The notes under the pieces are model-generated. The model was given only the letters and a program-made list of their open reading frames with translations, ran no database searches and was not told the DNA's origin. Shown one piece after another: positions 1-6,808 of a stretch of DNA of 44,601 nt. The stretch is from Oerskovia merdavium. Its GTDB lineage: Bacteria; Actinomycetota; Actinomycetes; Actinomycetales; Cellulomonadaceae. The position numbers and the translations under genes were made by a program. Every line of letters starts with the position of its first letter. Within the stretch, counting starts at the first letter, position 1. The DNA lies in contig NZ_JACSQF010000014.1 in NCBI RefSeq assembly GCF_014836755.1, positions 68,839-113,439 of the forward strand, given 5' to 3'.

Positions 1-19
1 CCCCCCCCCCCCCCCCCCC
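1..19. other. poly-C contig edge
   Basis: Nineteen consecutive C residues open the window, matching the poly-G run at the other end. Both read as G runs going outward from the contig, which fits a sequencing or assembly edge artefact. Bases 20-108 hold no gene I can support. Confidence 0.8.
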
Positions 20-108
20 ACACCGTTCCCGCTCAGCCGACCTCGCTCGTCAGCACCCCTCCCGGCCCGGCCCCGTTCCTCCGCGCCTCACCGGCCCGAC
101 GCGGCCCC

Positions 109-525
109 TCACGCCAACGGGTCCACAGGCACGACCACGCAGATCTGGAACGTGTCCCGGCCGCGCCGCAGCAGGTAGCGGAAGCTCTCGGTGTCGGCCT
201 CGCCCGCCCACTCGTCGCGGTAGCTCCAGCGCACGTCGACCCACACCAGGCCGGCGCTCGTGGTCCCGAGCGACCGGATCTGCGCGACCGCTCCGACGAG
301 CCCCCGCTCGCGGTAGCCCTCGGCCGCGCCGCGGAAGGACTCGCGCACCATCTCGGCGTCGCTGATGAGGACCGAGGCCTCGTCGGTCACGACCAGGGCG
401 GGGAACGCGTACGTCTCCGCGATCGTGTCGAGGTCCCCGGCGGCGAGCGCCACGCCGTACGAGTTGAGGAAGGCCTGGACGTCGTCGTGGTCGTAGGCGG
501 TCGCGTCGCCGGTGGGGGTCGTCAT
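109..525 (-). CDS. SnoaL-like / NTF2-fold protein
   Basis: This 138-aa protein begins with a short polar leader. It then has the helix-strand layout of the SnoaL/NTF2 fold: an N-terminal helix (DVQAFLNSYGVALAAGD), a middle segment and a C-terminal beta sheet (WVDVRWSYRDE, FRYLLRRG, FQICVVVP). The family includes small cyclases, isomerases and ligand-binding proteins, and no catalytic residues can be assigned here. Its ATG overlaps the stop of the upstream oxidoreductase as ATGA, so the two are translationally coupled and probably act on related substrates (inference). The reading frame continues upstream, but the ATG at the overlap is the natural start. Confidence 0.75.
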   Translation of the reverse strand: MTTPTGDATAYDHDDVQAFLNSYGVALAAGDLDTIAETYAFPALVVTDEASVLISDAEMVRESFRGAAEGYRERGLVGAVAQIRSLGTTSAGLVWVDVRWSYRDEWAGEADTESFRYLLRRGRDTFQICVVVPVDPLA

Positions 526-1454
526 CCCCTCACGGTAGGCGCGGTGGGCTCGCCCGGCACGAGATGGGCGGGCTGCTCGAGTCCTGCGGTGATCGCGGCG
601 AGCAGCGCGACCGGCCCGACCAGCTCGTCCGCCCCGTCCGCTGCGACCTCTCCTGCGACCTGCGCCAGGAAGTGCGCGAGGACCGGTGCGAGGTAGTCCG
701 GCCCGACCTCCAGCTCGCCCTCGACCGACCCGCCCGTCGTGGTCACCGTCGCGTGGAAGGGCTGGGTGGGGTGCAGGGCGGGGTCCACGAACCGCAGGCG
801 CACGACGACGTCGCGTCCGCCCGTGGTCGCGCTCACGGTCGCGGTCACGCCGTCCTCGTCCTGCCCGACGGCGGGTTCCCCCCACGCGAGCCCGTCGTCG
901 CCTCCCAGCAGTGCCCGGGCTGCCTCGACCAGGTGGACGCCCAGGAAGAACAGCCCGTCGTGCACCGACCGGGGGTCGGCGGGGCCCGTGACCGTCAGGG
1001 CTGTGACCGCGCCGAGCGCGGCCGCCTCGGTGCGCAGCCGCGCGACGTCGGGCACGAAGCGCAGGGCCGAGCACGAGAGGAGCAGGGCCCCGCTCGCGCG
1101 CGCCGCGGTCACGAGCTCCTGGGCGTCCGCGACCGAGGCGGTGAAGGGCTTGTCGACCAGCACGGGCAGCCCTGCCCGGACGAAGGGCAGGGCCGCCGCG
1201 CGGTGGAGCCGGCCCGCGCGGTGGGCGACGATCACGGCGTCGACCGACGCGACGTCGTCGGGCACGCCGGAGCGGACCCCGGTGCCCGCCGCCGCGCTCG
1301 CCGCGGCGAGCTCCTCGACACGTTCGGGTGCGCCGTCCGCGAGGACCGTCACCCGGACGCCCGGGAAGCGCCGCTCGACGTTCAGCAGGCGCACGTAGTG
1401 GTCGGCGTGCGAGGAGTCGAGCCCGACGAGCGCGACACGGACGTTCTGGGTCAT
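522..1454 (-). CDS. Gfo/Idh/MocA family NAD(P)-dependent oxidoreductase
   Basis: This 310-aa protein has an N-terminal Rossmann domain. VRVALVGLDSSH replaces the usual GxGxxG, followed by VDAVIVAH and the family's (E/D)KP motif as DKPFTAS (D101-K102-P103), whose lysine normally contacts the nicotinamide and substrate. The C-terminal half is the alpha/beta domain of the family. Members oxidise or reduce sugars, inositols and related compounds; the substrate here is unknown. The divergent nucleotide loop (LDSSH) is typical of a subset of the family and may alter cofactor preference. It precedes the SnoaL-like gene with a 4-base overlap. A GAGAAT hexamer lies six bases before the ATG, so the mRNA may be leaderless. 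Confidence 0.85.
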   Translation of the reverse strand: MTQNVRVALVGLDSSHADHYVRLLNVERRFPGVRVTVLADGAPERVEELAAASAAAGTGVRSGVPDDVASVDAVIVAHRAGRLHRAAALPFVRAGLPVLVDKPFTASVADAQELVTAARASGALLLSCSALRFVPDVARLRTEAAALGAVTALTVTGPADPRSVHDGLFFLGVHLVEAARALLGGDDGLAWGEPAVGQDEDGVTATVSATTGGRDVVVRLRFVDPALHPTQPFHATVTTTGGSVEGELEVGPDYLAPVLAHFLAQVAGEVAADGADELVGPVALLAAITAGLEQPAHLVPGEPTAPTVRG

Positions 1455-1460
1455 CCGGTC

Positions 1461-1466
1461 ATTCTC
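1461..1466 (-). promoter_or_regulatory. candidate leaderless -10 for the oxidoreductase
   Basis: GAGAAT read on the minus strand sits exactly 6 nt before the ATG at 1454, the same spacing seen at many other starts in this window. The first base departs from TANNNT. Confidence 0.35.
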
Positions 1467-1518
1467 CCGGACCCCCGGGCCAGGCCGGACGCCGGGCCAG
1501 GTCACGTGCCGCGCCACC

Positions 1519-2490
1519 TCACCACGCCTGCGCGATGAGCTCGGCGAACAGCTCGCCCTCGTCGACGTCGAGCCCCCGCGAGCGGAACCACGCGCACATG
1601 GTCCGGCAGTCGCGCATGAGCAGCTCGGTGCCGTGCGGGTTGGCGACGAGGTCGAGCACCTGCGGCAGGTCGATGATGACGATCCGCTCGCCCTGGGCCA
1701 GGACGTTGTAGGGCGACAGGTCGCCGTGCGCGTACCCGTGGGCGGCGAGGATCCCCATCGCGCCACGGACCTGGTCCCAGTAGCCCTCGACCGTGCCGGC
1801 GTCTGGCCGCACGCGTGCCAGGCGCGGGGCGGCGACCCGGCTCGCGGGCGACCCGTCGACCTGACCCGTGCTCGCGTGCTCCCCGACGAACTCCATGAGG
1901 ATCTCGGTCCCGTCGATCTGGACCGGGTACGGGACGGGGGCGCCGGCGGACCACAGCATCGTCAGCGCAGCGAACTCGGCGTTGGCCCACTGGGCGGCTG
2001 CGGCCTCGCGCCCGTACGAGGACTTGCGCTCGATCGCGCGGCGGTCGCGCGAGCGCCGGACCTGACGTCCCTCGACGTACGCGGAGTCGCGGTGGAAGGC
2101 GCGATGCTCCGAGCTGCGGTACCGCTTGGCCGCGAGCAGCGAGAACTGGTCCGGCTCGTCGGGCACGGCCCGCTCGAGCAGGAAGACGTCGGCCTCCTTG
2201 CCCGTCTTGAGGACGCCGAGGTCGGTGTCGATCGCGGCGTCGGCGGTCACGACCCACTCGGGGCGGGGTTCGGGGCCGCGCATGCCCTTCTCGACGCTCG
2301 ACCACGTGGACCAGCGCTGGTCGGGGTCGAGGTCCGGGTCGAGGTCGGGTGCGTCCTCCTGGACGGAGCTCGGGAAGGAGGCGCGGCGGTAGGCGTCGTC
2401 GGACGAGTCGTCGTGGAAGGCGGCGAACGCCTCGGCGTCGAACGCGCCGGTGGGTCGGGGGAGTGCGGGAAGGTCGGTGTGCTCGTGCAC
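1519..2490 (-). CDS. RIO-type serine/threonine protein kinase
   Basis: This 323-aa protein has RIO kinase hallmarks. A nucleotide loop (TGKEADVF, residues about 96-103) replaces the glycine-rich P-loop. An AAKRY lysine (K122) is followed by the catalytic loop HGDLSPYNVL (D257) and the metal-binding IIDLPQ (D274). Residues 1-60 are acidic and probably disordered. The GTG start at 2490 is preceded by GAGGAG at good spacing; the open frame runs further upstream to about 2616 but in low-complexity Arg-rich sequence. RIO kinases act in ribosome maturation in archaea and eukaryotes; bacterial roles are poorly known. It lies 64 bases upstream of the oxidoreductase gene. Confidence 0.85.
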   Translation of the reverse strand: MHEHTDLPALPRPTGAFDAEAFAAFHDDSSDDAYRRASFPSSVQEDAPDLDPDLDPDQRWSTWSSVEKGMRGPEPRPEWVVTADAAIDTDLGVLKTGKEADVFLLERAVPDEPDQFSLLAAKRYRSSEHRAFHRDSAYVEGRQVRRSRDRRAIERKSSYGREAAAAQWANAEFAALTMLWSAGAPVPYPVQIDGTEILMEFVGEHASTGQVDGSPASRVAAPRLARVRPDAGTVEGYWDQVRGAMGILAAHGYAHGDLSPYNVLAQGERIVIIDLPQVLDLVANPHGTELLMRDCRTMCAWFRSRGLDVDEGELFAELIAQAW

Positions 2491-2647
2491 GGTGGGGCTC
2501 CTCGGTCGAGGTGAGGAGCCGGGCGTCAGAGGCCGGTGCTCCTCGGGAAGGTGGAGGCGTGGGGAACGACGACGACGGTCATCACGACACCTCTCCTTCT
2601 CGCGGCCTCTGGCCACGCGCTCGCGCCGGACCTTCTCCGGAGGACGT

Positions 2648-2679
2648 GCCTACCCTCGCACCCGGCGGCGAGGGTAGGC
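2648..2679 (-). terminator. perfect 12-bp hairpin terminator
   Basis: Arms at 2648-2659 and 2668-2679 (GCCTACCCTCGC and its exact complement) enclose an 8-nt loop, 14 bases past the stop of the minus-strand DUF457 gene. There is no T tract, which is common for actinobacterial terminators. Confidence 0.7.
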
Positions 2680-2693
2680 AACGGTATTTCCGG

Positions 2694-3503
2694 TCAGCCA
2701 GCGAACGACTGCACGAGCAGCGTGTACGTGCCGCTCGTGTCGAAGCCCATCTGCGTCAGCAAGGACCACACGACACCGACGACGGCGTACGCGCTGACGG
2801 GGATCAGCAGGAGCCACTCGCGCACCGACCCCGCGTTGCCGAGGACCGGGAGCGCGAAGTTCCCGCCCGGACGCCAGATGTCGTTGAGCACGTTGGTGCG
2901 CCGCACCCAGCGGGGGGCCTTGAACGTGATGGGCCACAGCAGCGGGCAGCCGCCCGTGGTCATGATGTCGCCGACGATGTGGACCGTGACGCCGAGCCCG
3001 ACCGCGACCGGGAGCCAGTTCCACTCCTCGGGGGCCAGGAGGGCGATGAGGACCGCGATCGTGACCGACCCGATCCACGGCCCGAGCCTGCCCCCGCGCG
3101 TGAGCTTGAGGGCCTTGAGCGCGAACGCCACGAGCAGGATCGCCACGAAGCCCGCCCCGATCGCGACGGTGCCGAACGTGTCCGACTCGATCGTCACGAG
3201 ACCGGCGAGCCAGGCGAGCCCGGTGAAGACCGCGATCCCGAGGATCGAGTGCGTGCCGCGGCGGTGGCCGCCCGAGATGGTCTCGACGACGTTCGCGACG
3301 CCCTCGGACACGGGCGGCAGCGAGTGCGCGATGGTCCCCGAGTGGTGGTCTGCGTCGGGCAGCAGGGCCGCGCCGGCGCACACGATGGCCCCGGTGATGA
3401 CCCCGACGTCCGAGACGGGGTAGATGCCGAGCGTGTACGGGGCGGTCGAGGTGACCGCCACCCATGCGGCCGCGCCGCAGGCGGCGTGGTGGCCACCCAT
3501 CAT
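2694..3503 (-). CDS. YdjM/DUF457 family membrane metal-dependent hydrolase
   Basis: This 269-aa integral membrane protein has the DUF457/YdjM (LexA-regulated inner-membrane hydrolase) pattern. It has an N-terminal GGHHAACG with paired histidines, LLPDADHHSGT, GGHRRGTHS, and a later GDIMTTGGCP motif. These His/Asp clusters are probable metal ligands. About six hydrophobic segments lie between and after the motifs. In E. coli the homologue belongs to the SOS regulon, but its reaction is not established. The gene starts at tandem ATGs (3503 or 3500) and is divergent from the alkylation repair cluster. A strong hairpin follows it. Confidence 0.85.
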   Translation of the reverse strand: MMGGHHAACGAAAWVAVTSTAPYTLGIYPVSDVGVITGAIVCAGAALLPDADHHSGTIAHSLPPVSEGVANVVETISGGHRRGTHSILGIAVFTGLAWLAGLVTIESDTFGTVAIGAGFVAILLVAFALKALKLTRGGRLGPWIGSVTIAVLIALLAPEEWNWLPVAVGLGVTVHIVGDIMTTGGCPLLWPITFKAPRWVRRTNVLNDIWRPGGNFALPVLGNAGSVREWLLLIPVSAYAVVGVVWSLLTQMGFDTSGTYTLLVQSFAG

Positions 3504-3629
3504 GATGCGTTCGTCCCGTCAGTCGTGTTCGTCCCGCACGTGCGGTTCGCGCGGTCTGTCCCGCGCGACAGCACACCCTACCCGGCGGGCACCCACACCC
3601 GACCTCACGATCTGTCAGACCCTGGCGTC

Positions 3630-3635
3630 TACAGT
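3630..3635 (+). promoter_or_regulatory. candidate -10 for the MGMT cluster
   Basis: TACAGT fits an actinobacterial -10 and would start transcription near 3642, about 50 nt before the GTG at 3692. An in-frame ATG at 3638 lies too close to this element to be the start. No convincing -35 is visible. Confidence 0.4.
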
Positions 3636-3691
3636 GCATGGGACACACCGACACCAGGCCCGCACGCACGCACCGGACAGGAGGCACTCCC

Positions 3692-4219
3692 GTGTCGCAG
3701 CTGCTTGACCGGCCCGAGCGGACCGTCCGCCACGGGATCTTCGGCTCGCCCGTGGGAGAGCTCACGGCGGTCGGGGGCGCGGACGGGCTCCGGGCCCTGT
3801 ACTTCGACGCCCACAAGCGGCGTCCCACGGGTGAGACGTTCGGCGAGCGCGACGACGACGCCTTCGAGGAGGTCCGCGTCCAGCTCGGCGAGTACTTCGC
3901 CGGCACCCGCCGCGAGTTCGACCTCGAGCTCGCCCCGGTCGGCGACGGCTTCCAGAAGAAGGTCTGGGCGCTGCTCGCCCAGATCCCCTACGGCGAGACG
4001 CGTTCCTACGGCGACCTCGCGCTCGCGCTCGGCGACAAGAACCTGGCCCGCGCGGTCGGGTCCGCCAACGGCCAGAACCCGCTGAGCATCGTCGTGCCCT
4101 GCCACCGGGTCGTCGGCGCCGACGGCAGCCTGACGGGCTACGCGGGCGGGATCGAGCGCAAGCAGTTCCTGCTCGCCCTCGAGGAGTCGGACGAGACCCG
4201 CGCGAGCCGGCTGTTCTGA
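3692..4219 (+). CDS. methylated-DNA--[protein]-cysteine S-methyltransferase (first copy)
   Basis: This 175-aa suicide repair enzyme transfers alkyl groups from O6-alkylguanine or O4-alkylthymine to its own cysteine. The active-site motif VVPCHRVV is present with Cys137. The family's winged helix is upstream (FQKKVWALLAQIPYGETRSYGDLA), and YAGGIERK-type C-terminal residues close the fold. The GTG start at 3692 is chosen because AGGAGG lies 7 bases before it; an earlier in-frame ATG at 3638 has no such site. The sigma-factor gene begins 16 bases after the stop, so co-transcription with the downstream repair genes is likely. Confidence 0.93.
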   Translation: MSQLLDRPERTVRHGIFGSPVGELTAVGGADGLRALYFDAHKRRPTGETFGERDDDAFEEVRVQLGEYFAGTRREFDLELAPVGDGFQKKVWALLAQIPYGETRSYGDLALALGDKNLARAVGSANGQNPLSIVVPCHRVVGADGSLTGYAGGIERKQFLLALEESDETRASRLF

Positions 4220-4235
4220 TGGCGTCTCGCATCCC

Positions 4236-4814
4236 GTGGCACAGGGCACCTCACGTCCTGGGCGTGCGGTGCGTCTACCCGACGTGAAGCCCTTCGAACA
4301 CGTCGTCGCCGAGCACGGCGCCACGGTCCTGCGCGTGTGCCGCGCGGTCCTCGGTCCCGTGGACGCCGACGACGCCTGGTCCGAGACCTTCCTGTCCGCC
4401 CTCACGGCCTACCCGCGCCTCGACGAGGGCGCCAACGTCGAGGCCTGGCTCGTGACGATCGCGCACCGCAAGGCGATCGACGTCACGCGGCGCCGGGCCC
4501 GTGCACCGGTCGCGGTGCCGGACGTCGCCGAGCTGGTCCACGCACCCAGCCGCGACGGGATCCCCGGGCAGCACATCGAGCAGGGCGACGACGACCTGTG
4601 GCGGGCGCTCGCGGCCCTGCCCCCCAAGCAGCGCCAGGCCGTGGCATACCACCACGTCGCCGGCCTGCCGTACCAGGAGGTCGCGTCGATCCTCGGCGGC
4701 AGCCCCGAGGCCGCGCGCCGGGCCGCCTCGGACGGCATGGGCGCGCTGCGGCGCACGTATCCGGCTGCCCGTCCTTCCTCAACCGCCCGCACCCCGAAGG
4801 GAAGTGCCTCATGA
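4236..4814 (+). CDS. ECF-type (sigma-70 family) RNA polymerase sigma factor
   Basis: This sigma factor of up to 192 aa has region 2 with DADDAWSETFLSAL (core-binding helix) and NVEAWLVTIAHRKAIDVTRRR (-10 recognition). Region 4 is ALAALPPKQRQAVAYHHVAGLPYQEVA with a helix-turn-helix (EVASILGGSPEAARRAASDG). GTG at 4236 is the longest start; GTG codons at 4269 and 4284 are equally possible, since family similarity begins near KPFEHVV. No zinc-finger anti-sigma gene adjoins it. The next gene is an MGMT joined by an ATGA overlap. Between two MGMT genes and alkA it is a strong candidate regulator of alkylation damage repair (inference). Confidence 0.88.
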   Translation: MAQGTSRPGRAVRLPDVKPFEHVVAEHGATVLRVCRAVLGPVDADDAWSETFLSALTAYPRLDEGANVEAWLVTIAHRKAIDVTRRRARAPVAVPDVAELVHAPSRDGIPGQHIEQGDDDLWRALAALPPKQRQAVAYHHVAGLPYQEVASILGGSPEAARRAASDGMGALRRTYPAARPSSTARTPKGSAS

Positions 4815-5461
4815 GCGACACCTCGCCCCGTCCGACGGACCTGCTCGCCTCCCTCGGGAGGGACCTCGACCGCGGCGCCACGCCCGACGACGACTCCCGG
4901 GCCGCGCTCTCGCGGCTGCACGACCGCCTCGCGGCCGACGCGGCGTCGTCGGGCCTGCTCGACGTCGCCTACCGCACGCTCGACACGCCCGTGGGCACGC
5001 TCCTGCTCGCCGCGACCGACCAGGGCGTCGTACGCATCGCGTTCGACGTCGAGGGGCACGACGCCGTGCTCGACCGCATCGCCCGCACCGTGAGCCCGCG
5101 CGTCCTGCGGTCCCCGGCGCGCCTCGACCGGCTCGCGACCGAGATCGACGAGTACTTCGCGGGCGAGCGCCGCACGTTCGACCTGCCGCTCGACCTGACC
5201 ATGGCCTCGGGGCCCTTCCGGCGCGAGGTGCTGAGCCACCTGCGCGACATCGGCTACGGGCGCACCGCGTCCTACGCCCAGGTCGCGGTGGCGGCGGGCA
5301 GCCCGCGCGCCGTGCGGGCCGTGGGGACCGCGTGCGCCAAGAACCCGCTGCCGCTCGTGGTGCCGTGCCACCGGGTCGTGCGCTCGGACGGCACGAGCGG
5401 CAGCTACGCGGGCGGCCCGGAGGCCAAGCGTCTGCTGCTCGCGCTGGAGAGCGCGGCATGA
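4811..5461 (+). CDS. MGMT with N-terminal extension (second copy)
   Basis: This 216-aa protein has a complete MGMT domain: FRREVLSHLRDIGYG winged helix, LPLVVPCHRVV with active Cys186, and SYAGG after it. Unlike the first copy it carries about 50 extra N-terminal residues rich in Asp, Arg and Ala (LLASLGRDLDRGATPDDDS, then ALSRLHDRLAADAASSGLL), predicted helical. Its ATG overlaps the sigma-factor stop and its stop overlaps the alkA start, both as ATGA, giving tight translational coupling. The extension could contact the sigma factor, making this protein both repair enzyme and sensor (inference only). Confidence 0.9.
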   Translation: MSDTSPRPTDLLASLGRDLDRGATPDDDSRAALSRLHDRLAADAASSGLLDVAYRTLDTPVGTLLLAATDQGVVRIAFDVEGHDAVLDRIARTVSPRVLRSPARLDRLATEIDEYFAGERRTFDLPLDLTMASGPFRREVLSHLRDIGYGRTASYAQVAVAAGSPRAVRAVGTACAKNPLPLVVPCHRVVRSDGTSGSYAGGPEAKRLLLALESAA

Positions 5462-6402
5462 CCTCGCTGCCCGACGGCGTCGCGACCGTCCCGCAGGCCG
5501 GCGCGCCGGAGGTGGGCGTCGGGTCGTGGACGCGCCGCGTCCCGGTGGTCGGGCCCTTCGACGCGGCCTCGGCGCTCGCGACGCTCGTCGCGCACGCCGT
5601 GCCCGGCGTCGACCGCGTCGACCGCTCCGACCTCGCGCGTGGTGAGGTCACGCGGCTCGTCGAGACGAGCGCGGGAGCCGTGGCCGTGACGGTGCGGCTG
5701 ACGCCCGAGGAGATCGGTGTGCGGGGGAGCGGGCCGGGCGCCGACGAGGTCTGTGCCCTGGTCGCCCGGTGGTTCGACGCGGACGCCGACCTCGCGACCG
5801 TGCACACGGTCCTGGGGGCCGACCCGGTGCTCGCGCCCCTGCTCGCCCGACGGCCGGGACTGCGTGTCGTCGGGCACCCGTCGGGGTTCGAGGCCGCCGT
5901 CACGACCGTCCTGGGCCAGCAGGTCTCGCTCGCGGCGTGCCGGACCTTCGCGGGGCGGCTCGCGGCCGCCTACGGTCGCGAGGCGGGCGTCGTGGGCGCG
6001 GACGGCCTGCGCCTGTTCCCCGACCCGGACATGCTCGCGGGCGCCCAGGCCGCCGAGCTGCAGTCCGCCGTCGGGATCACGGGTGCCCGGACCCGCACGC
6101 TGCTCGCTCTCGCTGCCGCCTGCGCGGACGGGCTCGTGCTCGGGCCCCACGTCGCGGACGACCCCGCGGCGCTCGCGGACACCCGCGCGCGGCTGCTCGC
6201 GCTGCCCGGGATCGGGCCGTGGACGGTCGACTACCTCTCGGTCAAGGTCCTGGGCGACCGCGACGGGTTCGTGCCCGGCGACCTGGTGCTCCGCAAGGCT
6301 CTCGGCGGGATCGACGCGCGCGCGGCCGCACGGACGGCCGAGGCATGGTCGCCGGTCCGTGCCTACGCGCTGTTCCACCTCTGGACCCACACCGCCTACT
6401 GA
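5458..6402 (+). CDS. AlkA-like DNA-3-methyladenine glycosylase II
   Basis: This 314-aa base-excision enzyme removes alkylated purines. The helix-hairpin-helix is LLALPGIGPWTVDYL (about 246-260). It is followed by GFVPGDLVLRKAL, in which Asp275 aligns with the catalytic Asp of AlkA. The N-terminal 100 residues form the AlkA_N-like beta domain, then GFEAAVTTVLGQQVSL is the conserved helical entry. There is no fused Ada N-terminal zinc domain, unlike many actinobacterial AdaA-AlkA proteins. It is the last gene of the overlapping sigma-MGMT-alkA unit. Confidence 0.92.
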   Translation: MTSLPDGVATVPQAGAPEVGVGSWTRRVPVVGPFDAASALATLVAHAVPGVDRVDRSDLARGEVTRLVETSAGAVAVTVRLTPEEIGVRGSGPGADEVCALVARWFDADADLATVHTVLGADPVLAPLLARRPGLRVVGHPSGFEAAVTTVLGQQVSLAACRTFAGRLAAAYGREAGVVGADGLRLFPDPDMLAGAQAAELQSAVGITGARTRTLLALAAACADGLVLGPHVADDPAALADTRARLLALPGIGPWTVDYLSVKVLGDRDGFVPGDLVLRKALGGIDARAAARTAEAWSPVRAYALFHLWTHTAY

Positions 6403-6458
6403 CGCCGCGCGACCGGAGCCATACTGGAAGAAGCCTCGGCCCTCGGGAAGGACGCACC

Positions 6459-6674
6459 ATGAGCACCACGACGCACACCGCACCGGACCGGGACGTGCCG
6501 GACCTCGACGCGGACGACGACGTGCGCGACCAGATCGAGGCCGGGGTCCTGTTCGCCAACGGACGGCTCGCCGGACGCCGGTTCGCGTCCCTCGCGGAGG
6601 CCCAGGCCTGGGCGCACCCCGAGCTCGGCGACCAGGTCGTCGAGTTCAACCCGGTCTGCGACTGCTCGGTCTGA
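6459..6674 (+). CDS. hypothetical 71-aa protein with C-terminal CxC
   Basis: I do not recognise this small acidic protein. The first 30 residues are polar and Asp-rich, then comes a short folded-looking stretch (GVLFANGRLAGRRFASLAEAQAWAHPELGDQVV). It ends VCDCSV, a CxC pair that could bind metal or take part in redox chemistry. GGGAAGGA precedes the ATG at good spacing, and CATACT about 40 bases upstream may serve as a -10, so it probably has its own promoter between alkA and ligA. Confidence 0.7.
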   Translation: MSTTTHTAPDRDVPDLDADDDVRDQIEAGVLFANGRLAGRRFASLAEAQAWAHPELGDQVVEFNPVCDCSV

Positions 6675-6808
6675 CCCGGCTCGTCGGGCGCGCGGCCCTC
6701 CGGGAGGACCGGAGACCGGCGCGCGTGGGTGGCGTGCGCAAGACTGCACCCCGCGGGCCGACCGGCCCGGCACGAGGGTGCGAGCACGCACACGCGAAGG
6801 GCATGCAG

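Noticed and set aside
109-1074. A 321-codon open frame running through the SnoaL-like gene and on through the oxidoreductase gene
   Set aside because: Only the last 138 codons resemble a protein; the rest is an Arg-rich shadow of the oxidoreductase frame, and the ATGA overlap marks the true start.
3638-3691. ATG at 3638 as the start of the first MGMT
   Set aside because: It lies 2 nt from the likely -10 and has no ribosome binding site, while GTG 3692 has AGGAGG.
2349-4085. Very long open frames antisense to real genes across the window, including several over 400 codons
   Set aside because: They are normal in high-GC DNA, are rich in Arg, Gly and Pro, have no domains and overlap well-supported genes.
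4236-5461. A zinc-finger anti-sigma factor for the ECF sigma
   Set aside because: No HxxxCxxC motif or short membrane protein is encoded in any frame next to it.
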